Assembly (NCBI RefSeq): GCF_013409305.1
Contig: NZ_JACBZJ010000001.1
Location: 2,852,001 to 2,916,000 of the forward strand
From: Cellulomonas soli
GTDB lineage: Bacteria > Actinomycetota > Actinomycetes > Actinomycetales > Cellulomonadaceae
Length of the DNA stretch: 64,000 nucleotides
Direction of reading: 5' to 3'
A model generated the notes under the pieces. The model was not told where the DNA came from. It did not search any database and saw only the letters and a list, made by a program, of their open reading frames with translations. Each line of letters starts with the position of its first letter. Position 1 is the stretch's first letter. Shown in pieces: positions 1 through 6,891 of the stretch. The translations under genes and the position numbers were made by a program.

Positions 1-2
1 AC

Positions 3-629
3 GGGGCCGAGGTCACCGCGGACGCGCTGCGAGTCCGGGAGTCCATCAGCCTGACCGGGCAGTTCGCCGCGGTCGACGAGATCCTCTCGGGCCGGGAGAA
101 CCTCGTGCTCGTCGCCCGGCTGCGGCACCTGAAGGACCCCGGCCGGATCGCCGACGACCTGCTGGCGCGGTTCAGCCTCACCGAGGCCGCCGCGCGCCGG
201 GTCGCGACGTACTCCGGAGGCATGCGCCGCCGGCTCGACATCGCCATGAGCCTCGTCGGGCGGCCGAGCGTGATCTTCCTCGACGAGCCGACCACCGGCC
301 TCGACCCCGAGGCGCGGCTCGAGGTGTGGCAGATCGTCCAGGAGCTGGCCGAGCAGGGCACCACGATCCTGCTCACCACGCAGTACCTGGAGGAGGCCGA
401 GCAGCTCGCCGACCGCATCGCGATCCTGCACGAGGGTCGCATCATCGCCGACGGCACCCTCGCCGAGCTCAAGGCGCTGCTCCCGCCGGCGACCGTCGAG
501 TACGTGGAGAAGCAGCCGAGCCTCGAGGACGTCTTCCTCGCCCTCGTGGGCACCGGCAGCGCCAGCAGCACGGGAAGCACCGCAAGCACCGCAAGCACCG
601 ACGAAGCAGCACGGAAGGAGCAGTCATGA
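3..629 (+). CDS. ABC transporter ATP-binding protein, DrrA-like (5' partial)
   Basis: C-terminal 208 residues of an ABC ATPase; the reading frame is open to the window edge, so the Walker A region lies upstream. Visible are the Q-loop region (LTGQFAAVDE), the ABC signature YSGGM at about 210-224, Walker B with VIFLDEPTTGLDP, and the switch region TTQYLEEAEQLAD. This pattern is typical of the daunorubicin-resistance (DrrA) type of exporter ATPase. The tail holds a short Ser/Thr/Ala/Gly repeat encoded by near-identical 9-bp units. The stop overlaps the ATG of the permease gene (ATGA), so the two are translationally coupled and form a drug- or lipid-type exporter. The substrate cannot be told from sequence. 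Confidence 0.93.
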   Translation, partial: GAEVTADALRVRESISLTGQFAAVDEILSGRENLVLVARLRHLKDPGRIADDLLARFSLTEAAARRVATYSGGMRRRLDIAMSLVGRPSVIFLDEPTTGLDPEARLEVWQIVQELAEQGTTILLTTQYLEEAEQLADRIAILHEGRIIADGTLAELKALLPPATVEYVEKQPSLEDVFLALVGTGSASSTGSTASTASTDEAARKEQS

Positions 630-1390
630 GCGCCACCCACGTCGTCGCCGACACCGCCGTCCTGACGGGTCGCTCGATGCAGCACATCACCCGCAGCGTC
701 GACACGATCATCACGACCGCCGTCACCCCGATCGCCATCATGGTGCTGTTCGTCTACGTCTTCGGCGGGGCGATCGAGACGGGCACCGACAGCTACGTCG
801 ACTACCTGCTCCCGGGGATCCTGCTCATCGCCATCGCGTCCGGCATCGCCTACACGGCCGTGCGGTTGTTCACGGACCTGCAGAGCGGGATCTTCGAACG
901 GTTCCACTCCATGCCGGTCGCGCGCTCGTCCGTGCTGTGGGCGCACGTGCTGACCTCGCTGGCCGCCAACGCCATCACGGTCGTCATCATCGTGCTCGTC
1001 GGCCTCGCGATGGGCTTCCGCACCTCGGCCGGGCCCGCGGCCTGGCTCGCCGTCGCCGGCATCCTGGTGCTGTTCACCCTCGCGCTGACCTGGGCCGCCG
1101 TCATCGCCGGTCTGACCGCCAAGTCCGTGGACGGTGCCGCAGGCTTCTCCTACGTGCTGATCTTCCTGCCGTTCATCAGCTCGGCCTTCGTCCCCACCGA
1201 CACGATGCCGGCCCCCGTACGGGCCTTCGCCGAGAACCAGCCGGTCACGTCGATCGTCGACACCATCCAGGCGCTGTTCGCCCAGGAGCCCGTCGGCAGC
1301 GACATCTGGGTCGCCCTCGCCTGGTGCGTCGGCATCCTCGTCGTCGCCTACCTGTTCGCGATGTCGGCCTACCGGCGCCGGATCAGCTGA
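626..1390 (+). CDS. ABC-2 type transporter permease, DrrB-like
   Basis: 254-residue integral membrane protein with about six hydrophobic segments (first near residues 32-48, with further ones to the C-terminus). It is the membrane partner of the preceding ATPase. The ATG at 626 overlaps the upstream stop, and an AGGAG sits 6-10 bases before it inside the end of the ATPase gene. The extracytoplasmic loop before the last membrane segment carries an LPFISSAFVPTDTMP stretch characteristic of the ABC-2/DrrB family. Typical length for the family is 250-290 residues, so it looks intact. Exported substrate unknown. Confidence 0.92.
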   Translation: MSATHVVADTAVLTGRSMQHITRSVDTIITTAVTPIAIMVLFVYVFGGAIETGTDSYVDYLLPGILLIAIASGIAYTAVRLFTDLQSGIFERFHSMPVARSSVLWAHVLTSLAANAITVVIIVLVGLAMGFRTSAGPAAWLAVAGILVLFTLALTWAAVIAGLTAKSVDGAAGFSYVLIFLPFISSAFVPTDTMPAPVRAFAENQPVTSIVDTIQALFAQEPVGSDIWVALAWCVGILVVAYLFAMSAYRRRIS

Positions 1391-1432
1391 CGCGCGCCGC
1401 GTCCACGGCGCCACGCAGTAGCGTCACCGTGC

Positions 1433-1897
1433 GTGACACCGACCTACCACCGCGCACCGCTGGCCGACCTCGACCCGCACGTGCTGTACCGCGTGCTGCG
1501 CCTGCGCGTGCAGGTCTTCGTCGTCGAGCAGGACTGCGCGTACGAGGACCTGGACGGCCGCGACCTGGAACCCGGTGCCGAGCTGCTGTGGGCGGCCGAC
1601 GGCGACGAGGTCGTCTCGACCGTGCGTGTGCTGCACGAGCCGGCCGCCCTCCGCATCGGACGGGTCGCGACCGCCCCGGCGGCCCGGTCACGCGGGGTGG
1701 CCGCCGAGCTCATGCGACGGGCGGTCGATCGCTGCACCCAGCTGGACCCCGCCGCGAGCATCGTCCTCGACGCCCAGGCGCACCTGGCGGCCTGGTACGC
1801 CCGGTTCGGGTTCGTCGTGGACGGCGAGCCCTTCGAGGAGGACGGCATCCCGCACCTGCCGATGCGGCGGCCCGGGGGATCGGGGCACGGCGCATGA
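1433..1897 (+). CDS. GNAT N-acetyltransferase, ElaA-like
   Basis: 154-residue acetyltransferase. The N-terminal RVLRLRVQVFVVEQDCAY stretch is the hallmark of the ElaA branch (R.DVFVVEQ.C.Y), and RSRGVA at about residues 84-89 matches the acetyl-CoA pyrophosphate-binding motif R/Q-x-x-G-x-A. Start is GTG at 1433; a TAGCGT hexamer at 1419-1424 lies eight bases before it and no Shine-Dalgarno sequence is seen, so the mRNA may be leaderless or nearly so. The stop overlaps the next gene (ATGA). The acceptor substrate of ElaA proteins is not established. Confidence 0.88.
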   Translation: MTPTYHRAPLADLDPHVLYRVLRLRVQVFVVEQDCAYEDLDGRDLEPGAELLWAADGDEVVSTVRVLHEPAALRIGRVATAPAARSRGVAAELMRRAVDRCTQLDPAASIVLDAQAHLAAWYARFGFVVDGEPFEEDGIPHLPMRRPGGSGHGA

Positions 1898-2250
1898 GCG
1901 TCGACCTCGCCGAGGTCTGCTTCCTCACCCGCGACGTGCCGCGACTGGCCGCCTTCTACCGCGACCTGCTCGGCACCCCGAGCGACGGCGACGACCCCGT
2001 CCACCAGACGTTCGAGCAGAACGGCCTGCAGATCTCGATCCAGCGGGACGACTCCACCGAGCCCGAGGGCCGACAGCGCCTCGTCATCGCGTTCACGGTC
2101 GACGACGTCGACACCGAGCACGAACGGCTGCGCGGCCTCGGGGTCCAGGTCCTCGAACCGCCGACGACCCGTCCGTGGGGCGCCCGCAACCTGGTCGTCG
2201 CCGACCCCGACGGGAACCGCGTCTACCTGCGCACGCTGCTGGTCGGGTGA
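1894..2250 (+). CDS. VOC (glyoxalase/bleomycin-resistance fold) protein
   Basis: 118-residue single-domain vicinal-oxygen-chelate protein. The N-terminal strand followed by RDVPRLAAFYRDLLG and the C-terminal DPDGNRVYL are standard VOC elements. The usual metal-ligand glutamate after DPDGN is not present in its normal place (VY instead), so catalysis is doubtful and a binding role is possible. The ATG overlaps the stop of the acetyltransferase gene, implying one transcript. It is the last intact gene before a degraded transposase fragment. Confidence 0.87.
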   Translation: MSVDLAEVCFLTRDVPRLAAFYRDLLGTPSDGDDPVHQTFEQNGLQISIQRDDSTEPEGRQRLVIAFTVDDVDTEHERLRGLGVQVLEPPTTRPWGARNLVVADPDGNRVYLRTLLVG

Positions 2251-2420
2251 CCTCGGCGATGACCTGCAGGGTGGCGGCGTCGCTCAGCGACCGGGTCGAC
2301 GGCGACCGGGCCTGGTGTGCGGCATAGGTGCTCGGGGCTGCCTGCAGGTCCTTGCAGATCGGCTCGCCCCGAACGGTCCTTGCGCTCGTCGACGAACGTG
2401 ACGATCACCGGCTCGCTCGC
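2251..2420 (-). pseudogene. IS3-family transposase OrfB remnant (N-terminal part, frameshifted)
   Basis: On the minus strand, frame one from 2408 reads VIVTFVDERKDRSG. One base out of register it continues as EPICKDLQ, then APSTYAAHQARSPSTRSLSDAATLQVIAEV. Together these match the start of IS3-family OrfB, which typically reads (M)IVAFIDEHRDRFGVEPIC.VL....APSTYYAAKARPPS. A small deletion near the GVEPIC equivalent breaks the frame, and the rest of the transposase is missing. The fragment lies directly between the VOC stop and the end of the next minus-strand gene. No terminal repeats could be recognised. Confidence 0.78.
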
Positions 2421-2447
2421 GGTCGAGGCGACGAATCGGGCGCGCGG

Positions 2448-2924
2448 CTACCGGGCCTCGACGCCAAGGATCGTTCTGACTCTCAGTTCCTTGATCAGTG
2501 GCGATCCAACGCCCGAGAGGCCCTCCGCCAGTGCCAAACGAAAACGCACCGTGTCTACGTCGAGCGTTGTGATCGTCATCACGACGTTCGGCCCGTGAAT
2601 TCGGATCTCATTCCCCGACTTCAGGACCCAGTCCCTCTCTATGGCGACAACGTCTGTCAATGGCAGGACGGTTGTGCGCCAGACGGTTCTCCGGGTGATC
2701 GCGGTTGCGTCGACCGTCAGAACCTCCGGTGGGCGGAGTGCGAAGGCGGCCGCGAGGCATGCGGCGAGGATGAGCGTCGCCTTCAGCCAGCTGAACTCAC
2801 CAGAAGTAGCCAGAAGTCCAACAAAGATGGCGGCGATCGCCGCTCCTGCGCTGATGAATGTGAGGGCGGTCACCTCCATGAGGTGCACGGGTTCCCCTGC
2901 CTCATTGTCCCGTAGCTCGTTCAC
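2448..2924 (-). CDS. Hypothetical membrane protein, PH-like C-terminal domain
   Basis: 158 residues. Two adjacent membrane helices occupy about residues 18-40 and 45-63; a soluble domain of about 90 residues follows (VDATAITRRTVW, then LTDVVAIERDWVLKSGNEIRIHG). This arrangement of two helices plus an all-beta domain resembles the bacterial PH/YcxB-like membrane proteins, a resemblance rather than a firm assignment. Start taken as GTG at 2924 with AAGGA nine bases upstream; an ATG at 2879 is the alternative. Codon use is visibly less GC-biased than in the flanking housekeeping genes, consistent with acquired DNA. No neighbour indicates a function. Confidence 0.6.
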   Translation of the reverse strand: MNELRDNEAGEPVHLMEVTALTFISAGAAIAAIFVGLLATSGEFSWLKATLILAACLAAAFALRPPEVLTVDATAITRRTVWRTTVLPLTDVVAIERDWVLKSGNEIRIHGPNVVMTITTLDVDTVRFRLALAEGLSGVGSPLIKELRVRTILGVEAR

Positions 2925-3246
2925 GAGATCATGTCCTTACCGAACGTACTGATGTTGGAAGGAGAGCGAGTTGGAGGCGAGGGAGATTCCCGCGACGGCA
3001 GCGTGCCGGCGATTCCAGGTTCGGCATATGGTTCCTGCCCTCTTCGATGCGATGCCGAACGCTCTGCTCCGGGCGGCCCGGTCCGGCGCCGAGAGCGCCG
3101 TGCGTGATGGTGCATCCGCCTACCATCGGATTCTTCGCGAGCACCCCGATCGCGCCAACGGCAGAGCCGCCACGCGTCAGCGCGCGAACCGCGACCAGAT
3201 GCGAGACCCCACAAGCGGCTGCTGGCTGAGTCCGCTGCGCTGAGCG
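2925..3246. other. 322-base stretch without a confident gene
   Basis: Two weak candidates overlap here. On the plus strand a TTG at 2971, preceded by AAGGAGAG, opens a 90-residue frame to 3243; roughly a quarter of its codons end in A or T by my count, and it has no recognisable motif. On the minus strand the frame of the small gene at 3247-3507 stays open after its stop down to 2929 and reads a Gly/Ala-rich piece (VGAIGVLAKNPMVGG). Neither is convincing; the stretch may be decayed coding DNA. Confidence 0.4.
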
Positions 3247-3507
3247 CTATTCCCAGGGCGTCGGAAGCTCGGCCCGTAGTCCCTCTACCAACTGCAGCAA
3301 GTCCCGCGCACCCCCGTCGCGCAGCTCGACCAGGAGACCGGCCGCCTGGTCCAACGCGTTGGATGCGTCGCCACCCGAGAACTCGTCGTGGTTCTGACGC
3401 CAACTGCTGAGCTGCTCGGGCAGAGCCAGACAGCGGACAAGCAACCCAATGCGGTCCGTCGCTCGAGCCAGTCCCTCGACCGCCTCTGTCCACTCGTTGT
3501 CATTCAC
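3247..3507 (-). CDS. Small hypothetical protein next to an Rhs fragment
   Basis: 86-residue, predominantly helical acidic protein (MNDNEWTEAVEGLARATD at the start, TPWE at the end), not recognised as a known family. It lies 27 bases downstream of the truncated Rhs C-terminus on the same strand, the place where an immunity gene usually sits behind an Rhs/polymorphic toxin tip. That is the only hint to its role and is inference. The start codon is ATG; a GAG-rich ribosome-binding site is not clear. Confidence 0.45.
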   Translation of the reverse strand: MNDNEWTEAVEGLARATDRIGLLVRCLALPEQLSSWRQNHDEFSGGDASNALDQAAGLLVELRDGGARDLLQLVEGLRAELPTPWE

Positions 3508-3534
3508 GCAGCGAGCATAGCGAAGGCGCTTGCA

Positions 3535-3780
3535 TCACGCCGCAATCAGAGAGGGGGAGGCGGCGCCCAAGGCGACTGTCACCGCTTGGCATGTTGGCAG
3601 CGGGCAGAATGCCGTTACGACCGATGCCATCGATAGCACGTCGCCGATCTCTCCCCAGTTGATCTTCTTCCCGTCGAGGTCGAATTGGCTGTTTGGGTCG
3701 GTGGGGTAGCTGTACCCGTTGTCCGCCCCGCCTTCGATCGGGTCGACACTCGTGAACTGTCCGAGCGTCGGCAAGGAGGC
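3535..3780 (-). pseudogene. Rhs-repeat core C-terminus with short tip (truncated)
   Basis: The minus-strand frame reads PTLGQFTSVDPIEGG, then YPTDPNSQFDLDGKK. This is the end of the Rhs core domain, whose consensus runs YDP.LGRF.S.DP....G..YYPT.NP.N..D..G. It is followed by about 45 residues ending in a hydrophobic, alanine-rich stretch. The usual ARYYDP lead-in and everything before it are absent: upstream codons are unrelated and merge with the tail of the leucine-rich-repeat gene. A TTG at 3774 could technically start a 79-residue peptide, but this looks like the surviving end of a much larger polymorphic-toxin gene. Confidence 0.75.
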
Positions 3781-3799
3781 TCGTGCACCGCGAGAGGTA

Positions 3800-4504
3800 T
3801 CACGGGTCGAGGCCGTCCCATGCCGTCAACGCCTGGAGTGCCTCGAGCGTGGGTGTCATCCCGCGCGTGCCCATCACGCGCAGGGACCTCAGCCGCGGCA
3901 GCGACACGATCGGCGAATAGTCACCGTCGTCGACGACGATGGTGTGGAGCCGTAGGCGCTCCAGATTCTGCATCGCGGCAAGGAAGCCGATCGAGTCGAC
4001 GTGGGCGACCCGGATCGACATCCAGTCGCCGCCCAGCTCCAGGTCGCGCACCGAGGTCATCGCCCCGATCGCGTCGAGGACACGAGCGTGGCGAAGGGCG
4101 TCGATCTCCAAGGTCTCGACTGAGGTCAGCTCCGCCAGGGGGTCGATCGATCGCACGTTCGATGCTCCCCGGAGGCGCAGCTCAAGCAGGTCCGCCATGC
4201 CCGTGAGCGCATGCAGGTCGTCATAGTCGCCCCACTTCAGGGTGAGTCGGCGAAGCTGCGTCTGCCGGGCGAGTGCGTCGAAGAGTCGCTTCGGCGTACG
4301 AGTGACGAACTGAAGGTCCTCGATCGGCGACGGCCCGGCCTCGAAGAAGTCGGCCCAGTCGGTGACGATCCGCCGTGCCTGGGCTGTGGAGAACGCCGGT
4401 CCGAGCTGTGTCGCCGCGATCTGGACCTGGGTCTGACCCGCGTACTCGTCGACGGACGTGAGGATCGTCGGGTCATCCATCAGCGCTCCCAGATCCGTGT
4501 CCAT
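3800..4504 (-). CDS. Leucine-rich-repeat-like protein
   Basis: 234 residues from the ATG at 4504 (MDTDLGALMDDPT). The C-terminal two thirds contain successive LRR-like units: LRRLTLKW, LLELRLRGASNV, VETLEIDALRHA, VRDLELGGDW, LERLRLHTIVVDDG and LRSLRVMGTRGM. The spacing is of the leucine-rich type, suggesting a solenoid that binds another protein. No signal peptide or membrane segment is seen, so it is probably cytosolic. Further in-frame starts exist at 4555 and 4651; I prefer 4504 because the sequence before it is arginine-rich and non-conserved in appearance. It is divergent from the padR-like gene and codon use is less GC-biased than in core genes. Confidence 0.65.
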   Translation of the reverse strand: MDTDLGALMDDPTILTSVDEYAGQTQVQIAATQLGPAFSTAQARRIVTDWADFFEAGPSPIEDLQFVTRTPKRLFDALARQTQLRRLTLKWGDYDDLHALTGMADLLELRLRGASNVRSIDPLAELTSVETLEIDALRHARVLDAIGAMTSVRDLELGGDWMSIRVAHVDSIGFLAAMQNLERLRLHTIVVDDGDYSPIVSLPRLRSLRVMGTRGMTPTLEALQALTAWDGLDP

Positions 4505-4636
4505 GACTTGGCTCGGTCGCTCTCGTCGGCACCCCGCAGCTTCCCGGGCGATCATCTCAGCCCGCTCGCGGTCGCTACTTGGCGAAGGGCGCCTCTGGCG
4601 CCGGCTTGCTAGAGACCTCCCTACGAAACGACCGCG

Positions 4637-4661
4637 ACGATCTTGCGGCACAAGATATCGT
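4637..4661 (+). promoter_or_regulatory. Inverted repeat before the PadR gene, possible operator
   Basis: ACGATCTTG at 4637-4645 and CAAGATATCGT at 4651-4661 form an inverted repeat around a five-base spacer, ending eight bases before the ATG at 4669. PadR proteins commonly repress their own genes through such repeats just upstream of the start, so autoregulation is likely. The site is inferred from symmetry only. Confidence 0.45.
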
Positions 4662-4668
4662 GCGTGGC

Positions 4669-5040
4669 ATGGACGACAGCAGCACCAGTCAGCTGAGGCG
4701 TGGCGTCATAGGCCCGTGCATCTTGGCGCTTCTGGCCACAGGGCCCCGCTACGGGCTCCAGATAGTGAAGGAGCTCGACCAAGGCGGACGGCTCTTGACG
4801 AGCCAAGGGACCGTCTATCCGCTTCTGACCCGCCTGAGCGAGGCAGGTCTGATCCGAACAGCGTGGGAAGAGATCGAGAGCGGCCGCTCCCGACGCTATT
4901 ACGAGCCGACGCCTGCCGGCCTGGCGCGTCTGGAGGAGTTCATCGGTGAGTGGTCCCGCTTCACGAGCACGGTGGACGCGCTCCTGACGCGGGCGCCTGA
5001 CAGCGCCGTCCACGAAGGCGCCACCGAGGAGACGCGTTGA
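4669..5040 (+). CDS. PadR-family transcriptional regulator
   Basis: 123-residue winged-helix regulator from the ATG at 4669 (MDDSSTSQLRRG). The PadR signature is clear: LALLATGPRYGLQIVKEL, then SQGTVYPLLTRLSEAGLI, then RSRRYYEPTPAGLARLEEF. It lacks the long C-terminal dimerisation domain of PadR subfamily 1, so it is of the short subfamily 2 type. The stop overlaps the TTG start of the following HAAS-domain protein (TTGA), a pairing common in Gram-positive bacteria, where the regulator and the membrane protein form one operon. No ribosome-binding site is obvious at 4669. Confidence 0.88.
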   Translation: MDDSSTSQLRRGVIGPCILALLATGPRYGLQIVKELDQGGRLLTSQGTVYPLLTRLSEAGLIRTAWEEIESGRSRRYYEPTPAGLARLEEFIGEWSRFTSTVDALLTRAPDSAVHEGATEETR

Positions 5041-5849
5041 CTGACCACCCACTCGTGACCGAGTACCTTCGGCGCCTCGGCCAGGCTTCTGCGCACGCTC
5101 CGATCGACCGTCGTGAAACCCTGTTCGGGGAAGTTGCGGAGCACCTGCGCGCAACGGTGCCGCTGAATGCGACCGACGAGTACGCCCGAAGGCTGCTCTC
5201 AGAGTTCGGATCCCCTGAGGACCTGGCTGCTGAGGCATTCGGCATGGCCGCCGGACCGGAACCGGCGAGCCGACACCGATGGCTGCGACCTGGCGGTGCT
5301 GTCGCGGTCGTCGTCGCCGCGGCCGGCGCCGCAATCGCGCTCGCAGTTACGGGTTCGACCGCTAGCACGGACGAGACGACCGTTGGTACGCCGGCAGTCG
5401 ATGTCTCGGCGGTCACGCCTCCGGCGGTCGCCCTGCTGCAGCCAGGACCGCGGACTACCGAGGGACGCGCATACGCCGAGTACGCCCGCGAGATCGACTC
5501 CCTCCCGGCGCTGCCCGAAGGCGTGGACTATCCCGATGGTGTTCCGCCGCAGCTCGAGCCGACCGAGCCCGTCGTCGCCGAGACGGGGATCGGCGCGGTC
5601 GTCGCCGACTTCACGTGGCTCTGCATCTGGGAGAGCGAGTACCTCGATGCATACGACGCCGACGCGTTCGAGCGCGTCCTCGATGCCGAGCAAGCCTTGC
5701 GCTCGTGGGGTGACTTCACTCCACTTCCACCTGAGGACTTCGAGGGGTGGTCTCGGAACGTGCTCACACCGCTGCAGTTCGACGACCCCTCAGGGGTGCG
5801 TGCCGACCGCCTGCAGGCGTGCAATCAAGCTGGCATCCGCGTCCCCTGA
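5037..5849 (+). CDS. HAAS-domain membrane protein with extracytoplasmic domain
   Basis: 270 residues. Residues 1-75 (LVTEYLRRLGQ, then RRETLFGEVAEHL, then LLSEFGSPEDLAAEAF) match the HAAS/DUF1700 helical domain usually encoded beside PadR regulators. One membrane helix lies at about 86-106. The remaining 160 residues are probably outside the cell and contain two cysteines (FTWLCIWESEYLDAY and LQACNQAGIRVP). I do not recognise the outer domain. Translation starts at a TTG overlapping the padR stop. The context suggests that the PadR repressor controls, or is controlled by, this membrane protein. Confidence 0.75.
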   Translation: MTDHPLVTEYLRRLGQASAHAPIDRRETLFGEVAEHLRATVPLNATDEYARRLLSEFGSPEDLAAEAFGMAAGPEPASRHRWLRPGGAVAVVVAAAGAAIALAVTGSTASTDETTVGTPAVDVSAVTPPAVALLQPGPRTTEGRAYAEYAREIDSLPALPEGVDYPDGVPPQLEPTEPVVAETGIGAVVADFTWLCIWESEYLDAYDADAFERVLDAEQALRSWGDFTPLPPEDFEGWSRNVLTPLQFDDPSGVRADRLQACNQAGIRVP

Positions 5850-5987
5850 GGCGCGGCGGTCAGGGTGGGGCGCCGACTCGTGCGGGTGCGCCGCGGTGAT
5901 CTCAAGGCGATCCTGCGGCCGTGACGCGTCCGAGCACCGCGAGGTTCTAGGGGGCCAGACCCTCAGAAGTTCTGGCACGTGTCTAGC

Positions 5988-6006
5988 GCGTTGTCCGAGG
6001 CAACGC
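5988..6006 (-). terminator. Hairpin downstream of tRNA-Arg
   Basis: GCGTTG at 5988-5993 and CAACGC at 6001-6006 form a short stem with a seven-base loop about 20 bases beyond the 3' end of the minus-strand tRNA gene. No T-run follows, so it is a weak terminator or processing-site candidate. Confidence 0.3.
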
Positions 6007-6025
6007 TCTGACCTGCAGTGATGGG

Positions 6026-6098
6026 TGCCCGCGAAAGGACTCGAACCTTCGACCTTCTGCTCCGGAGGCAGACGCTCTATCCACTGAGCTACGCGGGC
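6026..6098 (-). tRNA. tRNA-Arg (anticodon CCG)
   Basis: A 73-base tRNA on the minus strand. The acceptor arms GCCCGCG (from 6098) and CGCGGGC (6027-6033) pair fully, with A as discriminator at 6026. The D-arm contains GCTCAGTGGATAGAGC, the anticodon loop is CTCCGGA giving anticodon CCG (reads CGG), and the T-arm has GGTTCGAGTCC. CCA is not encoded. Its 3' end faces the accessory segment at 2.2-5.9 kb, a common position for integrated elements. Confidence 0.95.
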
Positions 6099-6151
6099 GT
6101 TCACGCCGACCGCCTGAGCGGACCTGCGCGGTGCACGACACTACCAGCCGA

Positions 6152-6805
6152 TCAGCGTTCCCCGAGGAGCGCCGACAGGTACCGGGACGTCTCCTCGACC
6201 GCGAGTGCGTCGTCACCGGCGACGATCGCGTCGACGAGGCCGTCGTGGGCGTCGTGCCCGTGGGTGTCGGTGACGAAGTTGAACCGGATGTTCTCGCCGA
6301 TCGCGTCGAGCAGGTTCTCGTAGAGGCCGTTGAGCACGGGGTTGCCTGCGGTGCGCACGATGAGCCGGTGCAGGTCGAGGTCGGTGGAGACCATGCGCTC
6401 GAGGTCGCCGGCCTTGTAGGCGGCGGCGCGTTCGTCGCGGCGACGCAGCAGGGCGTTGGTGTCCTCGGCGGAGCGGCGGCGGGCGGCCAGGCGTGCGGCC
6501 TCGAGCTCGAGGGCGCGCCGGACCTCGATGACGTCACGCTGACGGGCCTCGGCGATGTGCCGGCCCATGGTGACGGCCATCTCGGAGGTCGAGAGGACGA
6601 ACGTGCCCGAGCCCTGCCGGCGGGCCAGGAGCCCGGCGTGCACGAGGGACTGCACGGCTTCGCGGACGGTGTTGCGCCCGACGCCCAGCAGGTCGACCAG
6701 TGCGGGCTCCGGCGGGATCCGGGAGCCGACCGGCCACTCGCCGGAGACGATGCGGGAGCGCAGCTCACCGACCGTGGTGTCGATCAGCCCGGTGCGGCGC
6801 GTCAT
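6152..6805 (-). CDS. GntR-family regulator, FadR subfamily (FCD domain)
   Basis: 217 residues from the ATG at 6805. The N-terminal winged helix (LRSRIVSGEWPVGSRIP, LVDLLGVGRNTVREAVQSL, GLLARRQGSGTFV) is classic GntR. The C-terminal all-helical FCD domain includes EVRRALELEAARLAARR, DLDLHRLIV and, near the end, VDAIVAGDDALA; such domains bind small organic acids, often with a metal. The divergent neighbour is argS, which is unlikely to be its target, so regulon and ligand are unknown. An upstream in-frame TTG at 6844 is a less likely start. Confidence 0.88.
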   Translation of the reverse strand: MTRRTGLIDTTVGELRSRIVSGEWPVGSRIPPEPALVDLLGVGRNTVREAVQSLVHAGLLARRQGSGTFVLSTSEMAVTMGRHIAEARQRDVIEVRRALELEAARLAARRRSAEDTNALLRRRDERAAAYKAGDLERMVSTDLDLHRLIVRTAGNPVLNGLYENLLDAIGENIRFNFVTDTHGHDAHDGLVDAIVAGDDALAVEETSRYLSALLGER

Positions 6806-6878
6806 GCCTGGTCGTCTCGGTGTGCGGGCATGACCCGCAGTCAACCACGACGGCGAAGGGCGCGCGTCGAGGTTCCCC

Positions 6879-6891
6879 TACCCTTGTCGGG
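6879..6891 (+). promoter_or_regulatory. Leaderless promoter -10 of argS
   Basis: TACCCT at 6879-6884 matches the actinobacterial -10 pattern TANNNT and ends six bases before the GTG at 6891. No Shine-Dalgarno sequence is present, so transcription probably begins at the start codon itself. A -35 element is not obvious. Confidence 0.5.

Noticed and set aside
2971..3243. 90-residue plus-strand frame with AAGGAGAG before a TTG
   Set aside because: Only the ribosome-site-like sequence favours it; no motif, weak codon bias and a competing minus-strand frame. Mentioned in the 2925-3246 entry only.
3615..3821. 68-residue minus-strand frame over the Rhs fragment
   Set aside because: Wrong frame relative to the recognisable Rhs core residues.
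2251..5990. Search for a second tRNA 3'-end copy (att site) left of tRNA-Arg
   Set aside because: No convincing copy of the tRNA 3' segment was seen by eye, so no attachment site is annotated.
5790..6104. Peptide frame reading VAQWIERLPPEQKVEGSSPF
   Set aside because: This is the translation of the tRNA-Arg gene, a familiar false ORF.
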